Source: Desulfosarcina widdelii
Lineage (GTDB): Bacteria > Desulfobacterota > Desulfobacteria > Desulfobacterales > Desulfosarcinaceae
Direction: 5' to 3'
Assembly (NCBI RefSeq): GCF_009688965.1
Contig: NZ_AP021875.1
Coordinates: 3,162,001-3,226,000, forward strand
DNA: 64,000 bases
Part shown: positions 1 to 8,778 of the stretch, in pieces
Layout: each line of letters begins with the position of its first letter
How positions within the stretch are numbered: position 1 is the stretch's first letter
Made by a program: the position numbers and the translations under genes
The notes under the pieces: generated by a model
Databases searched by the model: none
Seen by the model: the letters and a program-made list of their open reading frames with translations, nothing else
Told to the model about the DNA's origin: nothing

Positions 1-933
1 CAGGGTGACAAACAGAATTCCTTCCCATCTGTCCAGTACATGGCGTTGTCCGGTATGCATAAAGGCGAAGAGCAGGAGCGTCGCCGCCAACATTGCCGCG
101 ATATCGAGATTGCCGTCGGTCCGAAAGGGCAAAGGCTGAAACAAGGCGCTGAGCCCCAGAATAAATAAGGTGTTGAAGATGTTGGACCCGACCACGTTGC
201 CGACGGCGATGTCTGCGTTGTTTTTACGCGCAGCGATGGTGGATGTCGCCAGTTCGGGCAGCGACGTACCCAAGGCCACGACGGTCAAACCGATTAACTT
301 TTCACCAACTCCCAACTGGCGTGAGATCGTCACTGCACCATTGACGATCATGTGTCCACCCCCGATCAGGCCTGTGAATCCCAAGCCGATAAAAAACAGG
401 GACCGCCGAAGATTCGCTGCCGATTGGGGCACAAATGCATCGATACCCTTTATATGCATTGCGCCGGCCAGTGTATAGTAGATGAAAATGATGAAAAAGC
501 ACAACAGCACCCATCCATCGATACGGGAGAGGATATCGATGCCACCTCCGTCGATGAAGCGATCATTGGCCAACAGCGACAGAACGAAGGCGGCCAGCAG
601 GCACATGGGAATCTCGCGCCAGACGGTTTCCGACGTGACGCGAAGCGGCCGGATCAGGCTCGAAATTCCGAGGATAAGGAAAATATTAGCGATATTACTG
701 CCTACGACATTGCCGATGGCAATGTCCGGGGTATTCTTGACGGCAGCCAGTAGGTTGACGGCAAGCTCAGGTGTGGATGTTCCGAAAGCCACCACCGTCA
801 GGCCGATAACCATGTCGGATACATGGAACCGGCGGGCCAATGCGGAAGCGCCCTCGACCAGCAAATCGGCTCCCTTGATCAGAAGTCCGAATCCGATAAG
901 GATCATCAGGTAAGGCAACACATTTACCGGCAT
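1..933 (-). CDS. Calcium/sodium antiporter (CaCA family), 3' end cut by window edge
   Basis: Reading the minus strand from an ATG at 933 gives an open frame that runs off the left edge (at least 310 codons). It has two copies of the CaCA alpha-repeat signature: GTSTPELAVN followed by GNVVGSNIAN in the first half, and GTSLPELATS followed by GNVVGSNIFN in the second. This internal duplication and the hydrophobic segments are typical of K+-independent Na+/Ca2+ (YrbG-like) exchangers of the inner membrane, which extrude Ca2+ using the sodium or proton gradient. It starts 14 bases after the stop of the CNNM gene and is probably the last gene of the same transcript. Only the C-terminal few residues should be missing. 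Confidence 0.85.
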   Translation of the reverse strand, partial: MPVNVLPYLMILIGFGLLIKGADLLVEGASALARRFHVSDMVIGLTVVAFGTSTPELAVNLLAAVKNTPDIAIGNVVGSNIANIFLILGISSLIRPLRVTSETVWREIPMCLLAAFVLSLLANDRFIDGGGIDILSRIDGWVLLCFFIIFIYYTLAGAMHIKGIDAFVPQSAANLRRSLFFIGLGFTGLIGGGHMIVNGAVTISRQLGVGEKLIGLTVVALGTSLPELATSTIAARKNNADIAVGNVVGSNIFNTLFILGLSALFQPLPFRTDGNLDIAAMLAATLLLFAFMHTGQRHVLDRWEGILFVTL

Positions 934-947
934 GAATGCCACTCTTT

Positions 948-2027
948 CTATTTGTTCTTCTGCCGGGGTTGCGGATCTTCGGCCAAGGCCTCGTGCGTTT
1001 TCGCGGATTGGACCGGGACGATAATGCCCCGCATCAAACGCCCCAAAATATCGGCACCCGTAATAACGCGTCGTTCATCTCCCCAGAGCAAGATGATGTC
1101 GTGGTCGATGACATCGTCCTCCGGTTTTTGCGGATCGACTTTCAACCGACCGATCACTTCGCCAAGGGAGGTCAGGGGGTCGCGAACGATCACCGGGCGG
1201 TGGCAATGCGCAAATGGGTTGATCTCCTGATGAAACAGGGCATGGCGTAAAAAGCTGTCCGAATTCATAACCATCTGAGGTTCGCCAAGACGATCCGTCA
1301 AAATGATCCATTTTTTCCTCGATCGTTCCACCTGCCTGAGAAATGGATCGCTGCATGAATTTTCGAAATGCGGAAAGACCAGCCTGTTTTTCTGATCGGT
1401 ATCGAGCGGGATCACACTTTCCGGATCGACGGTTTCGCCCTCGTGGCTGACGGCCAGGTCGTCGATCGCCAAAAAATTCAATGCGCCGGAACCTTCCATA
1501 TGGTCGACTTCGGCCTCGTCCGATGCCATATGCATCTTGATCATTTCACGCAAATCGCGTTCGCGGAGATAGTGGATTCCCTCCGGGCCAAGCCAGTTAT
1601 CGAGAATTTTCGCAGTTGGTTTGGCCACTGGATACAGCAGGATCTGATACAACCTCAATACGGGCGCCAACAGGGAAGCCATTTGCAAAGCATGTCGGGA
1701 AAAATATGCCTGAGGGATAATTTCACCGACCAGGGTGATCAGTATGGTGGAAAAGCAAAAAGCCAATACACCAGCCATGACCGAATCGGAAAGCAGTGTC
1801 AACAGCACATTGATTCCAACGTTTCCCCATAGGATCGTTGTCAATAAAAAGTTGGCATCCTGCCGCAGGACGAGCGCCTTCTTCGCCAGCGGGTCACCGG
1901 AAGCGGCCTGCACTTCCAAGCGCAATCGGCTGATACTGAATGCCGCCAAATTCATACCGGAAAAAATTGCGGATTGCGACAGGCAAAAGACAATGCCTAT
2001 CCAGTTTAACCATTGATATGATACCAT
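948..2027 (-). CDS. CNNM/DUF21-domain membrane protein (CorC/HlyC-type ion transporter)
   Basis: The protein is about 359 aa. An N-terminal CNNM transmembrane domain (about residues 1-170) has several membrane segments and the family-typical GEIIPQAY stretch, and is followed by a cytosolic region with a CBS-pair-like character. CNNM proteins are implicated in Mg2+ or Co2+ efflux. I chose the ATG at 2027, preceded by AAGGG, over the upstream TTG at 2057, which has no ribosome site. The protein lacks the C-terminal CorC_HlyC domain found in longer relatives and ends in a basic tail. It lies between DUF4405 and Na/Ca antiporter genes, so an ion-homeostasis role in an envelope-stress operon is likely. 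The ion is unknown. Confidence 0.8.
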   Translation of the reverse strand: MVSYQWLNWIGIVFCLSQSAIFSGMNLAAFSISRLRLEVQAASGDPLAKKALVLRQDANFLLTTILWGNVGINVLLTLLSDSVMAGVLAFCFSTILITLVGEIIPQAYFSRHALQMASLLAPVLRLYQILLYPVAKPTAKILDNWLGPEGIHYLRERDLREMIKMHMASDEAEVDHMEGSGALNFLAIDDLAVSHEGETVDPESVIPLDTDQKNRLVFPHFENSCSDPFLRQVERSRKKWIILTDRLGEPQMVMNSDSFLRHALFHQEINPFAHCHRPVIVRDPLTSLGEVIGRLKVDPQKPEDDVIDHDIILLWGDERRVITGADILGRLMRGIIVPVQSAKTHEALAEDPQPRQKNK

Positions 2028-2069
2028 ATTCCCTTTAGCGACAAAACGTCCAATCAAACAAGTTATGGC

Positions 2070-2348
2070 CTATCTTCCTTTGGCGTTGAACCATCCGTAC
2101 CGCGTCAGGTTGGCTTTGATATAGGACCAATGCAGCCAGATGTGGATGCCGACGGCCAGCAGAAATGCCACCGCCAGCCAGGCATGGACATCCATGATAA
2201 AATGGCGGGTCTCCGTCACCCATGATTTCCGCCCACCGCCGTGGGGCAGCACCAGCCAGTTGATCAGGCCGGTAATCGCCAGCAGGAACAGAATAACGAA
2301 CGAAACCACGTTCACGATCCAAAGTTTCATGCTTCTTGGTGCTGTCAT
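2070..2348 (-). CDS. DUF4405-type small membrane protein
   Basis: A protein of about 92 aa with two or three membrane spans. Histidines sit in the helices (RHFIMDVHAWLAV and VGIHIWLHWSYI), the pattern of DUF4405 proteins, which resemble cytochrome b561-like four-helix units and may bind heme. The ATG at 2348 is chosen because AGGAGG lies 8 bases upstream; a longer frame begins at 2402 inside the preceding gene. It follows the L,D-transpeptidase stop by 25 bases and is probably co-transcribed with it. The redox partner is not evident. Confidence 0.7.
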   Translation of the reverse strand: MTAPRSMKLWIVNVVSFVILFLLAITGLINWLVLPHGGGRKSWVTETRHFIMDVHAWLAVAFLLAVGIHIWLHWSYIKANLTRYGWFNAKGR

Positions 2349-2373
2349 GAGCACATACCTCCTGTTTCCGTCA

Positions 2374-4029
2374 TCATCGTTTAGCCGTTGACGTCGAACC
2401 ATTCAACGCTGCAACGAGTCTCGCGTCGCGGCCGTAAATGTCGTTGATCAGACGCAAGGAGCCGTCGGGCTCGGAAACCGCGGTAAAATAAAGGATGTAA
2501 ACCGGAATGTTTTTTCTCAAATTGATCCGCTTCTCGCGTTTTTCCGAGATGGTGTGATCGATTTCCGACCGCGTCCAGCCCGGCGTTTCGTCAAGCACCC
2601 ATTCCGCCAATCCAATCGCATCCGAAACCCGCACGCATCCTGAAGAAAAGGCCCGTTCGGTGCGCGCGAACAAATCCCGCGACGGTGTATCGTGCAGGTA
2701 GACGTTGTGCCTGTTGGGGAACATGATCTTGACCATCCCCAGGGCGTTGTGTGGGCCGGGCCGCTGCCGGAGGCGGAAAGGAAAATTCCAGGTGGTGTAT
2801 CTGCCCCAGTCGATATTTTTTGGATCGATGACTTTTTCGGATCGATCCAGCACTTCGATTCCTAGACGGGTCACCGCTTTCGGGTCTTTGCGAAATTCCG
2901 GCAGTTTGTCCAGACGGGCGATGCTGTCGGGGACATCCCACCAGGGATTCAGCACGACATAGGAAATCTCCCCTGAGAAAACCGGCGTCATGCGATAGGG
3001 TTGGCCGACAATCACATCGTGGACGCGCTCTATCCGTCCGTTTCTTCGCGCCTCGAGGCGAAAGTCGGCAATGTTTACGCGAATGTGCCGATCTCCGAGA
3101 TCCTCCGGCAGCCAACGCCACCGTTCCAGGTTGGCGCGGATCTGATCGACACGTTCGGCCGGACTTTTATTCAACTCTCGAAGCGTCTTCGGCCCCACCA
3201 CACCATCGGCCTCCAACCCGACCCGACGCTGAAACATGGCAACGGCGGCCTGGAGTTCGGCGTCGAACCGGTCCGAAACCGATGCTGAAACATCAAGAAG
3301 CCCCGTGGCCCGGAGTCGCTCGCGCAATTTGACAACTCCGGGACCTTCATGGCCTGGTTTTAGTGCAGCGTCCTCTGGTATGGGGCTCCAGCCTCCGTCT
3401 CTGGAGGACTTGCGATACATTGCCAAGGCATGCTTGAGGACACCGTAACCCGGGGCATTGGGTTCGAGGTCCGACAAGCTGGCGGCAATCGTTCGGCTGG
3501 AAACCGCATCTTCCAGATGCTTCACCAAGTCGCGTTCGCGACGCATGGCGGTCCAGTCGGTTTCGATCGTTACCGGATTCAAGCGCCCGCCGACAAGATG
3601 GGCCGCCATGGTTAGAAAGGCATCGGTGGCAAGCAGTTCGACCGCCACCGGGTCGTCGCCGGCGTTGGCGCTTTCCAGAGCGGACAGATGGTAGTCATCT
3701 GGCGACAACCCATGTTCGTCGATCCGCCAGATGAAGCTTACAAGCTCCGATAACGGGGTCTGACCGGAATGATCCGACCAGGCCGGAGAATAACCGCGGT
3801 TGACATAAAATTTTTGAAGCGCAGTTCTGGCATGGAGCGGCTCCTCCTCCGGGAGAATTGTTAGCGGGACGGTTGTGCCCAGCAGTTCCTTCAATATCGT
3901 GGATACCGGTGCCTTCCCATCCGCCGCCATCGATATTGAAGCCGGCGAAAGGATAAAGGAAAGCACCCAAACACAGCACACGATGAACTCGCGTTTAAGA
4001 ACCAGGAAGTCTCTTACCGGTTTTGCCAT
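2374..4029 (-). CDS. YcbB/LdtD-type L,D-transpeptidase
   Basis: 551 aa with an N-terminal signal-anchor (residues about 15-35), an all-helical scaffold region (about 60-210), a PG_binding_1 domain (about 222-290) and a YkuD catalytic domain (about 313-480). The active-site signature is present: H446 in the YLHDTP stretch and nucleophile C465 in SSGCVRV. These periplasmic enzymes make 3-3 cross-links in peptidoglycan, or attach it to proteins, and are often induced by envelope stress. Length and domain order match E. coli LdtD (YcbB). The ATG overlaps the end of the CbpM-like gene by 16 bases, showing translational coupling within the stress operon. Confidence 0.92.
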   Translation of the reverse strand: MAKPVRDFLVLKREFIVCCVWVLSFILSPASISMAADGKAPVSTILKELLGTTVPLTILPEEEPLHARTALQKFYVNRGYSPAWSDHSGQTPLSELVSFIWRIDEHGLSPDDYHLSALESANAGDDPVAVELLATDAFLTMAAHLVGGRLNPVTIETDWTAMRRERDLVKHLEDAVSSRTIAASLSDLEPNAPGYGVLKHALAMYRKSSRDGGWSPIPEDAALKPGHEGPGVVKLRERLRATGLLDVSASVSDRFDAELQAAVAMFQRRVGLEADGVVGPKTLRELNKSPAERVDQIRANLERWRWLPEDLGDRHIRVNIADFRLEARRNGRIERVHDVIVGQPYRMTPVFSGEISYVVLNPWWDVPDSIARLDKLPEFRKDPKAVTRLGIEVLDRSEKVIDPKNIDWGRYTTWNFPFRLRQRPGPHNALGMVKIMFPNRHNVYLHDTPSRDLFARTERAFSSGCVRVSDAIGLAEWVLDETPGWTRSEIDHTISEKREKRINLRKNIPVYILYFTAVSEPDGSLRLINDIYGRDARLVAALNGSTSTAKR

Positions 4030-4403
4030 CTGGAATCTTGTTCAAGGCGTTTCTTTAGAGTTTGAATTTCGTCCAGCAGCCCCATCTCCCTTACACGCAT
4101 CCGCGTTTCCATCTCATCGAGCCGCTTCTGCAAGTCTATCAGGCGTGTGCGCAAGCACAGGATGAAGTCGATCGCTTGAAGGTCGAATCCCAAATCCTCA
4201 TGGAAGTGTCTGATCCGGATTAGTCTGCGGACCATCGAATGATCGTAACCTTTTCTGCCTTCCAGAACTTTTGCTTGAATCAGGTTTTCTCTTTCGCACT
4301 CGTTGACAAATGAGGTCGAAACACGAGCCGCCATGGCGGTCATCGAGACGGTATAGAAACTCTGGCGGGAGTCCAGTTGAATATCGATCATGCTTTCAGT
4401 CAA
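4014..4403 (-). CDS. cbpM: CbpM-like MerR-family chaperone modulator
   Basis: About 129 aa with a MerR-like winged-helix N-terminus and a C-terminal coiled coil (about residues 85-125). CbpM-type proteins bind the J domain of CbpA and inhibit its co-chaperone and DNA-binding activity. The location directly downstream of a CbpA-like gene supports this. The start appears to be TTG at 4403, six bases after GGGAGG. The first ATG (4391) is 18 bases from that site, too far for normal use. The gene overlaps the L,D-transpeptidase by 16 bases. Confidence 0.8.
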   Translation of the reverse strand: MTESMIDIQLDSRQSFYTVSMTAMAARVSTSFVNECERENLIQAKVLEGRKGYDHSMVRRLIRIRHFHEDLGFDLQAIDFILCLRTRLIDLQKRLDEMETRMRVREMGLLDEIQTLKKRLEQDSRWQNR

Positions 4404-4414
4404 TGGTAACCTCC

Positions 4415-5377
4415 CTAACGCAGTTTTTTCCAATGTTGAATGAGATCTTTCTCTTCCGCAATCAGGTCTTTGGGAAGTTCGGCGTCCACGGTGACATATA
4501 AATTACCGCGTTTTTCGGGATTCTTCAAAACCGGCATCCCAAGCCCCTTCAACCTGAAGACCCGCCCATTAGGGGTTTCCGCCGGGATATCCAGGCGCAC
4601 GGAGCAGTCGATACCAGCCACTGTCACACTCCCCCCAAGGAGCAGCGTAAAAAGATCCACGGGTATACTCGCCTCAAGGTCGTCTCCCTTACGATGAAAC
4701 CGAGAGTCGGGCAGCACCTCGATGATCAGGAAGAGATCACCCGGCACGCCCCCATGGTCGCCTGGCTCTCCCTGGCCTTTCAATCGCACCCGTGATCCCG
4801 TTTGAACGCCACGGGGGATTTTCGCTTTGATGGTACGGCCGTCCTCCCACTGAAAAGAGCGCGTGGCGCCGGAAAACGCTTCGTATAAGGATATGGGCAG
4901 TTGGTATTCGCGGTCATGGCCGTTTCTGGAACGGCCATGAAGATGAGCGCCTTCGTCACCCGCACCACTGGCCGCCCTTCTTTGGCCGGCTCCACCGAAA
5001 AGCGTCTCAAAAAAATCCGAATATCCTCCTGCGCTTCCGAACAATTCTTCGAACTCTTCGGGAGTCACCGTGCGGTAGCTGTAGGTACTCTGCGGACTGG
5101 ACCGCCATTGCTCCCAGTTATAGCTTTCAGGTTTTCCACCTTTATTGCGGTAGTTTAGCCATTGCGTTCGGAATTGATCGTATTTCTTTCGCTTCTCCGG
5201 ATCGGAAAGAACCTCTTGAGCTTCGTTGAGTTCCTTGAACTTATTCTCCGCAGCCGTATCACCAGGGTTATGATCCGGATGAAATTTTCTTGCCAGCTTG
5301 CGATAGGCCTTCTTAATTTCATCCTGACTGGCGTTGGAACCGATTCCCAGGACGCTGTAGTAGTCTTTGTACTCCAT
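4415..5377 (-). CDS. cbpA: CbpA-type DnaJ-like co-chaperone
   Basis: 320 aa. The N-terminal J domain (residues about 5-70) carries the HPD tripeptide at 33-35, needed to stimulate DnaK ATPase. A Gly/Phe-containing linker follows, and the C-terminal half has the two DnaJ C-terminal substrate-binding domains (about 155-310). There is no zinc-finger CxxCxGxG repeat, so it is a class II J-protein of the CbpA type. Twelve bases separate its stop from the CbpM-like TTG start, the conserved cbpA-cbpM pairing. It probably works with DnaK encoded elsewhere in protein refolding during stress. Confidence 0.92.
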   Translation of the reverse strand: MEYKDYYSVLGIGSNASQDEIKKAYRKLARKFHPDHNPGDTAAENKFKELNEAQEVLSDPEKRKKYDQFRTQWLNYRNKGGKPESYNWEQWRSSPQSTYSYRTVTPEEFEELFGSAGGYSDFFETLFGGAGQRRAASGAGDEGAHLHGRSRNGHDREYQLPISLYEAFSGATRSFQWEDGRTIKAKIPRGVQTGSRVRLKGQGEPGDHGGVPGDLFLIIEVLPDSRFHRKGDDLEASIPVDLFTLLLGGSVTVAGIDCSVRLDIPAETPNGRVFRLKGLGMPVLKNPEKRGNLYVTVDAELPKDLIAEEKDLIQHWKKLR

Positions 5378-5436
5378 CCACGTTTTTCCCGTCTATGGCA
5401 GCTTACCTCTTATCAGCATTCAGCATGTTCGAAGGT

Positions 5437-5880
5437 TCAACCCATGTCTTCAATCTCATAAAAATCTCGAACCCGCGCAGCGATCTGCCTGGCTGTCATT
5501 TTATCGGCTGTTTCCACCATCATGACTCTTCCCGAGAGGGCCTTTGTCCTATTGATCGCATTTTTCAACTGGTTCTTGGTTTCGCCCGGCCCCATAATGA
5601 AAATCCGATCCGCGCCTTTAATCGTATCCATGACCGAGTCGAAATATTCTTCAAGTTGTTTCTTTCTGCGGGCCGCACTTTTACTGTCGACGGAAACATC
5701 CTGAGGTCCCCATGGTGTTCCTCTGACCCCTGAACCGCCTGAAAGCCTCAGGCGCGGTTCAACCTCCGACGCAATGGTTTCGACGGCCTGTTCATATCCA
5801 TCTTCGGGTGGGTTTCTCTTGGACAGGCTGACGATATGCGCATTGCGGCGGTCAATCCAAATACCGATATAGATCGACAT
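5437..5880 (-). CDS. Conserved hypothetical protein with eRF1/Pelota-like fold character
   Basis: About 147 aa. The start at 5880 has AAGGAGG five bases upstream. The sequence opens with a beta strand and acidic turn (IYIGIWIDRRNAHIV), has a basic central linker, and ends with a segment resembling the middle domain of bacterial eRF1-like (baeRF) proteins (RIFIMGPGETKNQLKNA). Such proteins are suspected to act in ribosome rescue, but function is unproven and the match is from pattern memory only. It lies between the CBM48 and CbpA genes in the stress run, 48 bases after the former. Confidence 0.6.
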   Translation of the reverse strand: MSIYIGIWIDRRNAHIVSLSKRNPPEDGYEQAVETIASEVEPRLRLSGGSGVRGTPWGPQDVSVDSKSAARRKKQLEEYFDSVMDTIKGADRIFIMGPGETKNQLKNAINRTKALSGRVMMVETADKMTARQIAARVRDFYEIEDMG

Positions 5881-5928
5881 TGCCTCCTCCTTCGGATTCC
5901 TCTTGCTGTCATCCAAATGCACAAAATA

Positions 5929-6243
5929 TCAATGCCATAGACAAATGACAGAATTATAGCTGTCTCCGTATGGCGTCGGGGTTTGATCATCGGCGTCCGG
6001 ATCGTTTCCCCATTCAGCATCGCCCAACAAGTATCTAAACTGATAGGATTGGTTGGTTTCAAGTTCCAAGGTAGCGCTGAATTCACCGGTCTTCAACTTT
6101 TTCATGGGAGTTGCCGAAGTTGACCAACTGTTAAAATCACCCACGACATGGGCAAGATCGGCTTTCTCTCCCAAGCTTTTTGGAACCTTGAATGTTACCT
6201 TGCATACGGGCTTGCTTTTTAAAAACTGTTTTCGAATAGTCAT
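5929..6243 (-). CDS. Isolated CBM48/isoamylase early-set domain protein
   Basis: About 104 aa, essentially one CBM48 (AMPK glycogen-binding-like) domain: the strand pattern and the VVGDFNSWS and YQFRYLLG motifs are characteristic. The ATG at 6243 has AGGAGG seven bases upstream; a TTG at 6249 is a poorer choice. Single-domain CBM48 proteins are known beside stress genes in several deltaproteobacteria, and their partner or ligand is not established. Here it sits between a universal stress protein and the eRF1-like gene. No catalytic domain is attached. Confidence 0.8.
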   Translation of the reverse strand: MTIRKQFLKSKPVCKVTFKVPKSLGEKADLAHVVGDFNSWSTSATPMKKLKTGEFSATLELETNQSYQFRYLLGDAEWGNDPDADDQTPTPYGDSYNSVICLWH

Positions 6244-6296
6244 GTTCAACCCTCCTTTTGTCTACCGAATCCTGTTTTGAGCTTGGCATTTGCGTA

Positions 6297-6773
6297 TTAT
6301 TCCTGCAACCTGACACTCACCAATGGGAAGGGGCAGTGCCGGAACATCTTTTCCGCGGTGGCGCCGAGAATCACGTCAGCCAGGTTGCTGCGCCCCTTGG
6401 TTCCGATAACGACAAATCGGGGGCCTTCATCCTTGGCCACATCGATTAAGCGTTTGAAAGGAACCCCGACCGCAATCCGGATCGCGTGCGGCGGCTTCGG
6501 ACAATCCAGTTCGGCCAACAATTTGTCGATGTCGTCTTTACGTTGTTTTTTCAACCCTTCCAGGTATTCGCCAATGGTGACCGGGAAGTTGCTGATCTCC
6601 GCTTTTATTTTTTCGATGGCGTGTTCCATGGCAGTTACATCCCGCTGGTTGATAACGTTAACAATCAGCAATTCGGTATTCAGGTCCATGGCCAGGGCGG
6701 CGCCACATCGAATCGCCTCTTTTGAATGGGCCGACAGGTCGCAAGCCACCATAATTTTGGAATTGGTTTTCAT
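6297..6773 (-). CDS. Universal stress protein (UspA family)
   Basis: About 158 aa, one Usp domain. The first strand and loop (KIMVACDLSAHSKEA) and the C-terminal nucleotide-binding motif (VIGTKGRSNLADVILGATAEKM, G-2x-G-9x-G type) are both present, so ATP binding is likely. The ATG at 6773 is placed by GGAGGAG directly upstream; an upstream frame extension to 6815 lacks a ribosome site. It lies between Hsp20 and CBM48 genes on the same strand. Confidence 0.9.
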   Translation of the reverse strand: MKTNSKIMVACDLSAHSKEAIRCGAALAMDLNTELLIVNVINQRDVTAMEHAIEKIKAEISNFPVTIGEYLEGLKKQRKDDIDKLLAELDCPKPPHAIRIAVGVPFKRLIDVAKDEGPRFVVIGTKGRSNLADVILGATAEKMFRHCPFPLVSVRLQE

Positions 6774-6935
6774 TTTCTCCTCCGCAGTCTCGATAACAAC
6801 CTGCTTTTTGCTCATCCTATTTTTTTATCGTATCCGCAGAAAAACCGTGCGACCTTGACTGTCGCCCGGTATTTCAATGGCTTATGTTTCGGAAACTGTT
6901 CGTTGCTTTACGACCGATTCGAAGCCATAACCATT

Positions 6936-7385
6936 TTAAGTGGTTTTTATTTCTATCTTCTTGCTTTCCGACGGAACCATTTTGTTGAGGGATACCGTCA
7001 GGACGCCCTTCTTGTAGGTGGCCTCCACGGCATCCTGGTCCACCTCGGCCGGAAGCTCGATGGTTCTGGAGAAGAAACCCCGTGCCCGCTCCCTGCGGAG
7101 ATAATTCTCGTCTTTTTCTTCTTTTTCGTGCTTTTTCTCGCCTTTTATGGTCAATCTGCGACCCTCGAGAGAAATATCGATGTCGCCGGCTTCACATCCC
7201 GGGATTTCAGCCTGGACCGTGATCTGTTTTTCGCCGTCCGTCACATCCATGCGCGGCGCCCACTCTCCGGCTTTGAGCAAAGGAAAGTCGAGATCGAAAA
7301 ACCGGTTGAAGAGGTTGTCCATCTCGCTTTTGAATCCCATCAGGTCACTTCCCGAACCTTTACGCCAAGGCATCAGATCAAACAT
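6936..7385 (-). CDS. Hsp20/alpha-crystallin small heat-shock protein
   Basis: 149 aa. The N-terminal arm (1-45) is followed by the alpha-crystallin domain (about 46-140), with the conserved ELPAEVDQDAVEATYKKGVL segment, and by the C-terminal tail motif IEIK. Small heat-shock proteins hold unfolding proteins in an ATP-independent way. A strong GGGAGGAAGG ribosome site precedes the ATG at 7385. The gene probably heads the minus-strand stress run, and its upstream region has two similar GTGT...ACAC inverted repeats, a likely operator. Confidence 0.93.
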   Translation of the reverse strand: MFDLMPWRKGSGSDLMGFKSEMDNLFNRFFDLDFPLLKAGEWAPRMDVTDGEKQITVQAEIPGCEAGDIDISLEGRRLTIKGEKKHEKEEKDENYLRRERARGFFSRTIELPAEVDQDAVEATYKKGVLTVSLNKMVPSESKKIEIKTT

Positions 7386-7425
7386 TTTTCCTTCCTCCCT
7401 TTATTGTTTGTTATGGTGACCAATA

Positions 7426-7462
7426 GTGTCCTCCAGACACCCCATTGTGTCATCCAAAACAC
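7426..7462 (-). promoter_or_regulatory. Tandem GTGT...ACAC inverted repeats upstream of hsp20
   Basis: Two related units lie 41-77 bases upstream of the Hsp20 start. 7426-7440 is a perfect GTGTC-N5-GACAC repeat. 7447-7462 is GTGT-N8-ACAC. On the minus strand both contain TGGA(T/G)GACAC followed by ATGG or TATTGG. This arrangement suggests a two-site operator for a dedicated regulator. It is not the CIRCE element (TTAGCACTC-N9-GAGTGCTAA). Confidence 0.5.
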
Positions 7463-7521
7463 TTTCAAACGCTGCTCTAAGATAGGCATGTGCCCGACGC
7501 TTTGTCTGCCTTTTCAACAAA

Positions 7522-7800
7522 CTAACGGGTGTTGCTTTCAACCAGATCGCCGTTGGCCCCCATGAACAGCACCCCGGTAATCCGGCCCTTGTCGTCGATC
7601 AAAACACACCCCAAAGGGGGCATTATTTTCATTGGGGTCGACTTGTCTTCAACCGTACCCGCAGACCGGGCATGGTTCGTCTGTCCCCCGTTCAAATTTG
7701 TCGATACCTCTTTGGAAAACGATGTGCTGTTGCATGATGACAGGCTGAGCGCCGCCAAAAGTATCAAAACCACGCCGGCAACGGTAAGCGACCGATTCAT
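7522..7800 (-). CDS. Small lipoprotein
   Basis: 92 aa. A short basic n-region and a hydrophobic core (residues 5-20) are followed by lipobox LSSC with Cys23, so the mature protein should be lipid-anchored. The rest is Ser/Asn-rich and then a compact C-terminal unit (GCVLIDDKGRITGVLFMG). I do not recognise the family. The promoter on this strand is a good -24/-12 (sigma-54) match at 7903-7918, which ties expression to the adjacent activator gene (8779-10173). Confidence 0.75.
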   Translation of the reverse strand: MNRSLTVAGVVLILLAALSLSSCNSTSFSKEVSTNLNGGQTNHARSAGTVEDKSTPMKIMPPLGCVLIDDKGRITGVLFMGANGDLVESNTR

Positions 7801-7902
7801 TTTTCATCCATCCTTTTTTAAGGGTGACTGGCCGGTTTTCTTTAGCTTGAGGGGCCGATATTGCCATTCGCCTATCAGGCACAGAGACGTTTCCCTTGGT
7901 AT

Positions 7903-7918
7903 AGCAACCCACATACCA
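7903..7918 (-). promoter_or_regulatory. Sigma-54 (-24/-12) promoter for the lipoprotein gene
   Basis: Read on the minus strand the site is TGGTATGTGGGTTGCT, with GG and GC separated by exactly ten bases and 10 of 12 consensus positions of TGGCACG-N4-TTGCW matched. Predicted transcription starts near 7892, giving a leader of about 90 bases. The palindromes at 8016-8087 lie 100-180 bases upstream, the usual distance for activator binding. Confidence 0.75.
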
Positions 7919-8015
7919 ACTATGGGTTTGCCTGAATGCCGTCATCGATTACTAGAGAAAAATAACGACAACTTACGATAGCAGACAGGCGGCAAAAAAA
8001 TCCGGTTCGTTTACT

Positions 8016-8087
8016 GCATACGAACCGTATGCGTACTCCCGCAATCAAATGGCCGAAATGTTCAGTTTGAGAAAATCGGACATTTCG
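8016..8087. promoter_or_regulatory. Palindromes between divergent sigma-54 promoters (candidate activator sites)
   Basis: 8016-8032 is a perfect GCATACG-AAC-CGTATGC repeat. 8054-8061 (CGAAATGT) and 8080-8087 (ACATTTCG) form a perfect 8-bp inverted repeat over 18 bases. Both lie between the two opposed -24/-12 promoters at 7903-7918 and 8313-8328, at distances expected for enhancer sites of the adjacent activator. No gene is convincing in 7919-8312; the open frame at 7920-8183 has no ribosome site and low-quality composition. Confidence 0.5.
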
Positions 8088-8312
8088 TTTCCCATCGATC
8101 ACGACGGAGGACATCCAATGTCCTGGTATGAAACGAACACACGCCTTGCACAAATCGTCGTCGCGAATATCGGATAGTCGCAACCGTGTCGAAACGGCCC
8201 TTCCCTCCCCTCATGATAACCAACGAATGGATAAGCGATTCACCTTTATGGGTTTTTCTATTACCGGTGGAACATCGCCTATCTGATCGAAAATTGGAGG
8301 ATTGAATGAATT

Positions 8313-8328
8313 GGGCTTATTTGTTGCA
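8313..8328 (+). promoter_or_regulatory. Sigma-54 (-24/-12) promoter for the small OB-like gene
   Basis: GGGCTTATTTGTTGCA has GG (8314-8315) and GC (8326-8327) with ten bases between, plus the strong TTGCA at -12; 8 of 12 consensus positions match. Transcription would start near 8338, 40 bases before the ATG at 8378. It is weaker than the opposed lipoprotein promoter but well placed. Confidence 0.6.
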
Positions 8329-8377
8329 TTGGCAGAATTGAATTGGGCGGATTTATCTTAAATCATTTGGTGAAAAT

Positions 8378-8644
8378 ATGGACACGGGTCCGTTGGTCAC
8401 TTTAAAAGGAATCGTGGTCGCTGCCGACTGGGAGACAAACGGGAAGGTTTCGGCGGTGGATATTGCAGGGTACGATGAAAAACGCTACCGCGTTGCCGAC
8501 GAACTGATGGGGCCCAGATTGCTCAACCTGGTCAAGGAGAGAATCATTGCCCAGGGAACAGTGGTTTCGGAGAACCAGCGAAATGTGATTTATGTTCACC
8601 GATTCCGACTGGATGACAAAGAAACGGTACTTGCCGTTGTCTAA
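8378..8644 (+). CDS. Small conserved protein, OB-like, paralogue of 59196-59459
   Basis: 88 aa, no signal peptide and no membrane span. The pattern is that of a small beta-barrel: LKGIVVAADW, then NGKVSAVDI, a YRV strand, LLNLVKERIIAQGTV and a final VHRF strand. It aligns along its length with the 87-aa protein at 59196 (shared L-x-G-x-V/I, W-x-x-N, K/R-V-x-x-V, L-x-x-L-V, I-x-A-x-G). Both lie next to a sigma-54 activator gene. It is preceded by a -24/-12 promoter and followed after 134 bases by the activator. Function is unknown; nucleic-acid or small-ligand binding is only a guess from the fold. Confidence 0.7.
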   Translation: MDTGPLVTLKGIVVAADWETNGKVSAVDIAGYDEKRYRVADELMGPRLLNLVKERIIAQGTVVSENQRNVIYVHRFRLDDKETVLAVV

Positions 8645-8778
8645 TTTCCCCAGCTTTAAAGCCCTCTTTTCATTGATCGAATAATTTGGTAATAGTGTAT
8701 TTGATCAGATGCTTTTACGTTTAAAATTTTATTCCCGCACCAATCCCGAACCAAAATAAGCACCACCAACTGCTAACG

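Noticed and set aside
7920..8183. 87-codon minus-strand frame between the divergent sigma-54 promoters
   Set aside because: No ribosome site, covers the -24 region and palindromes, and has no family character.
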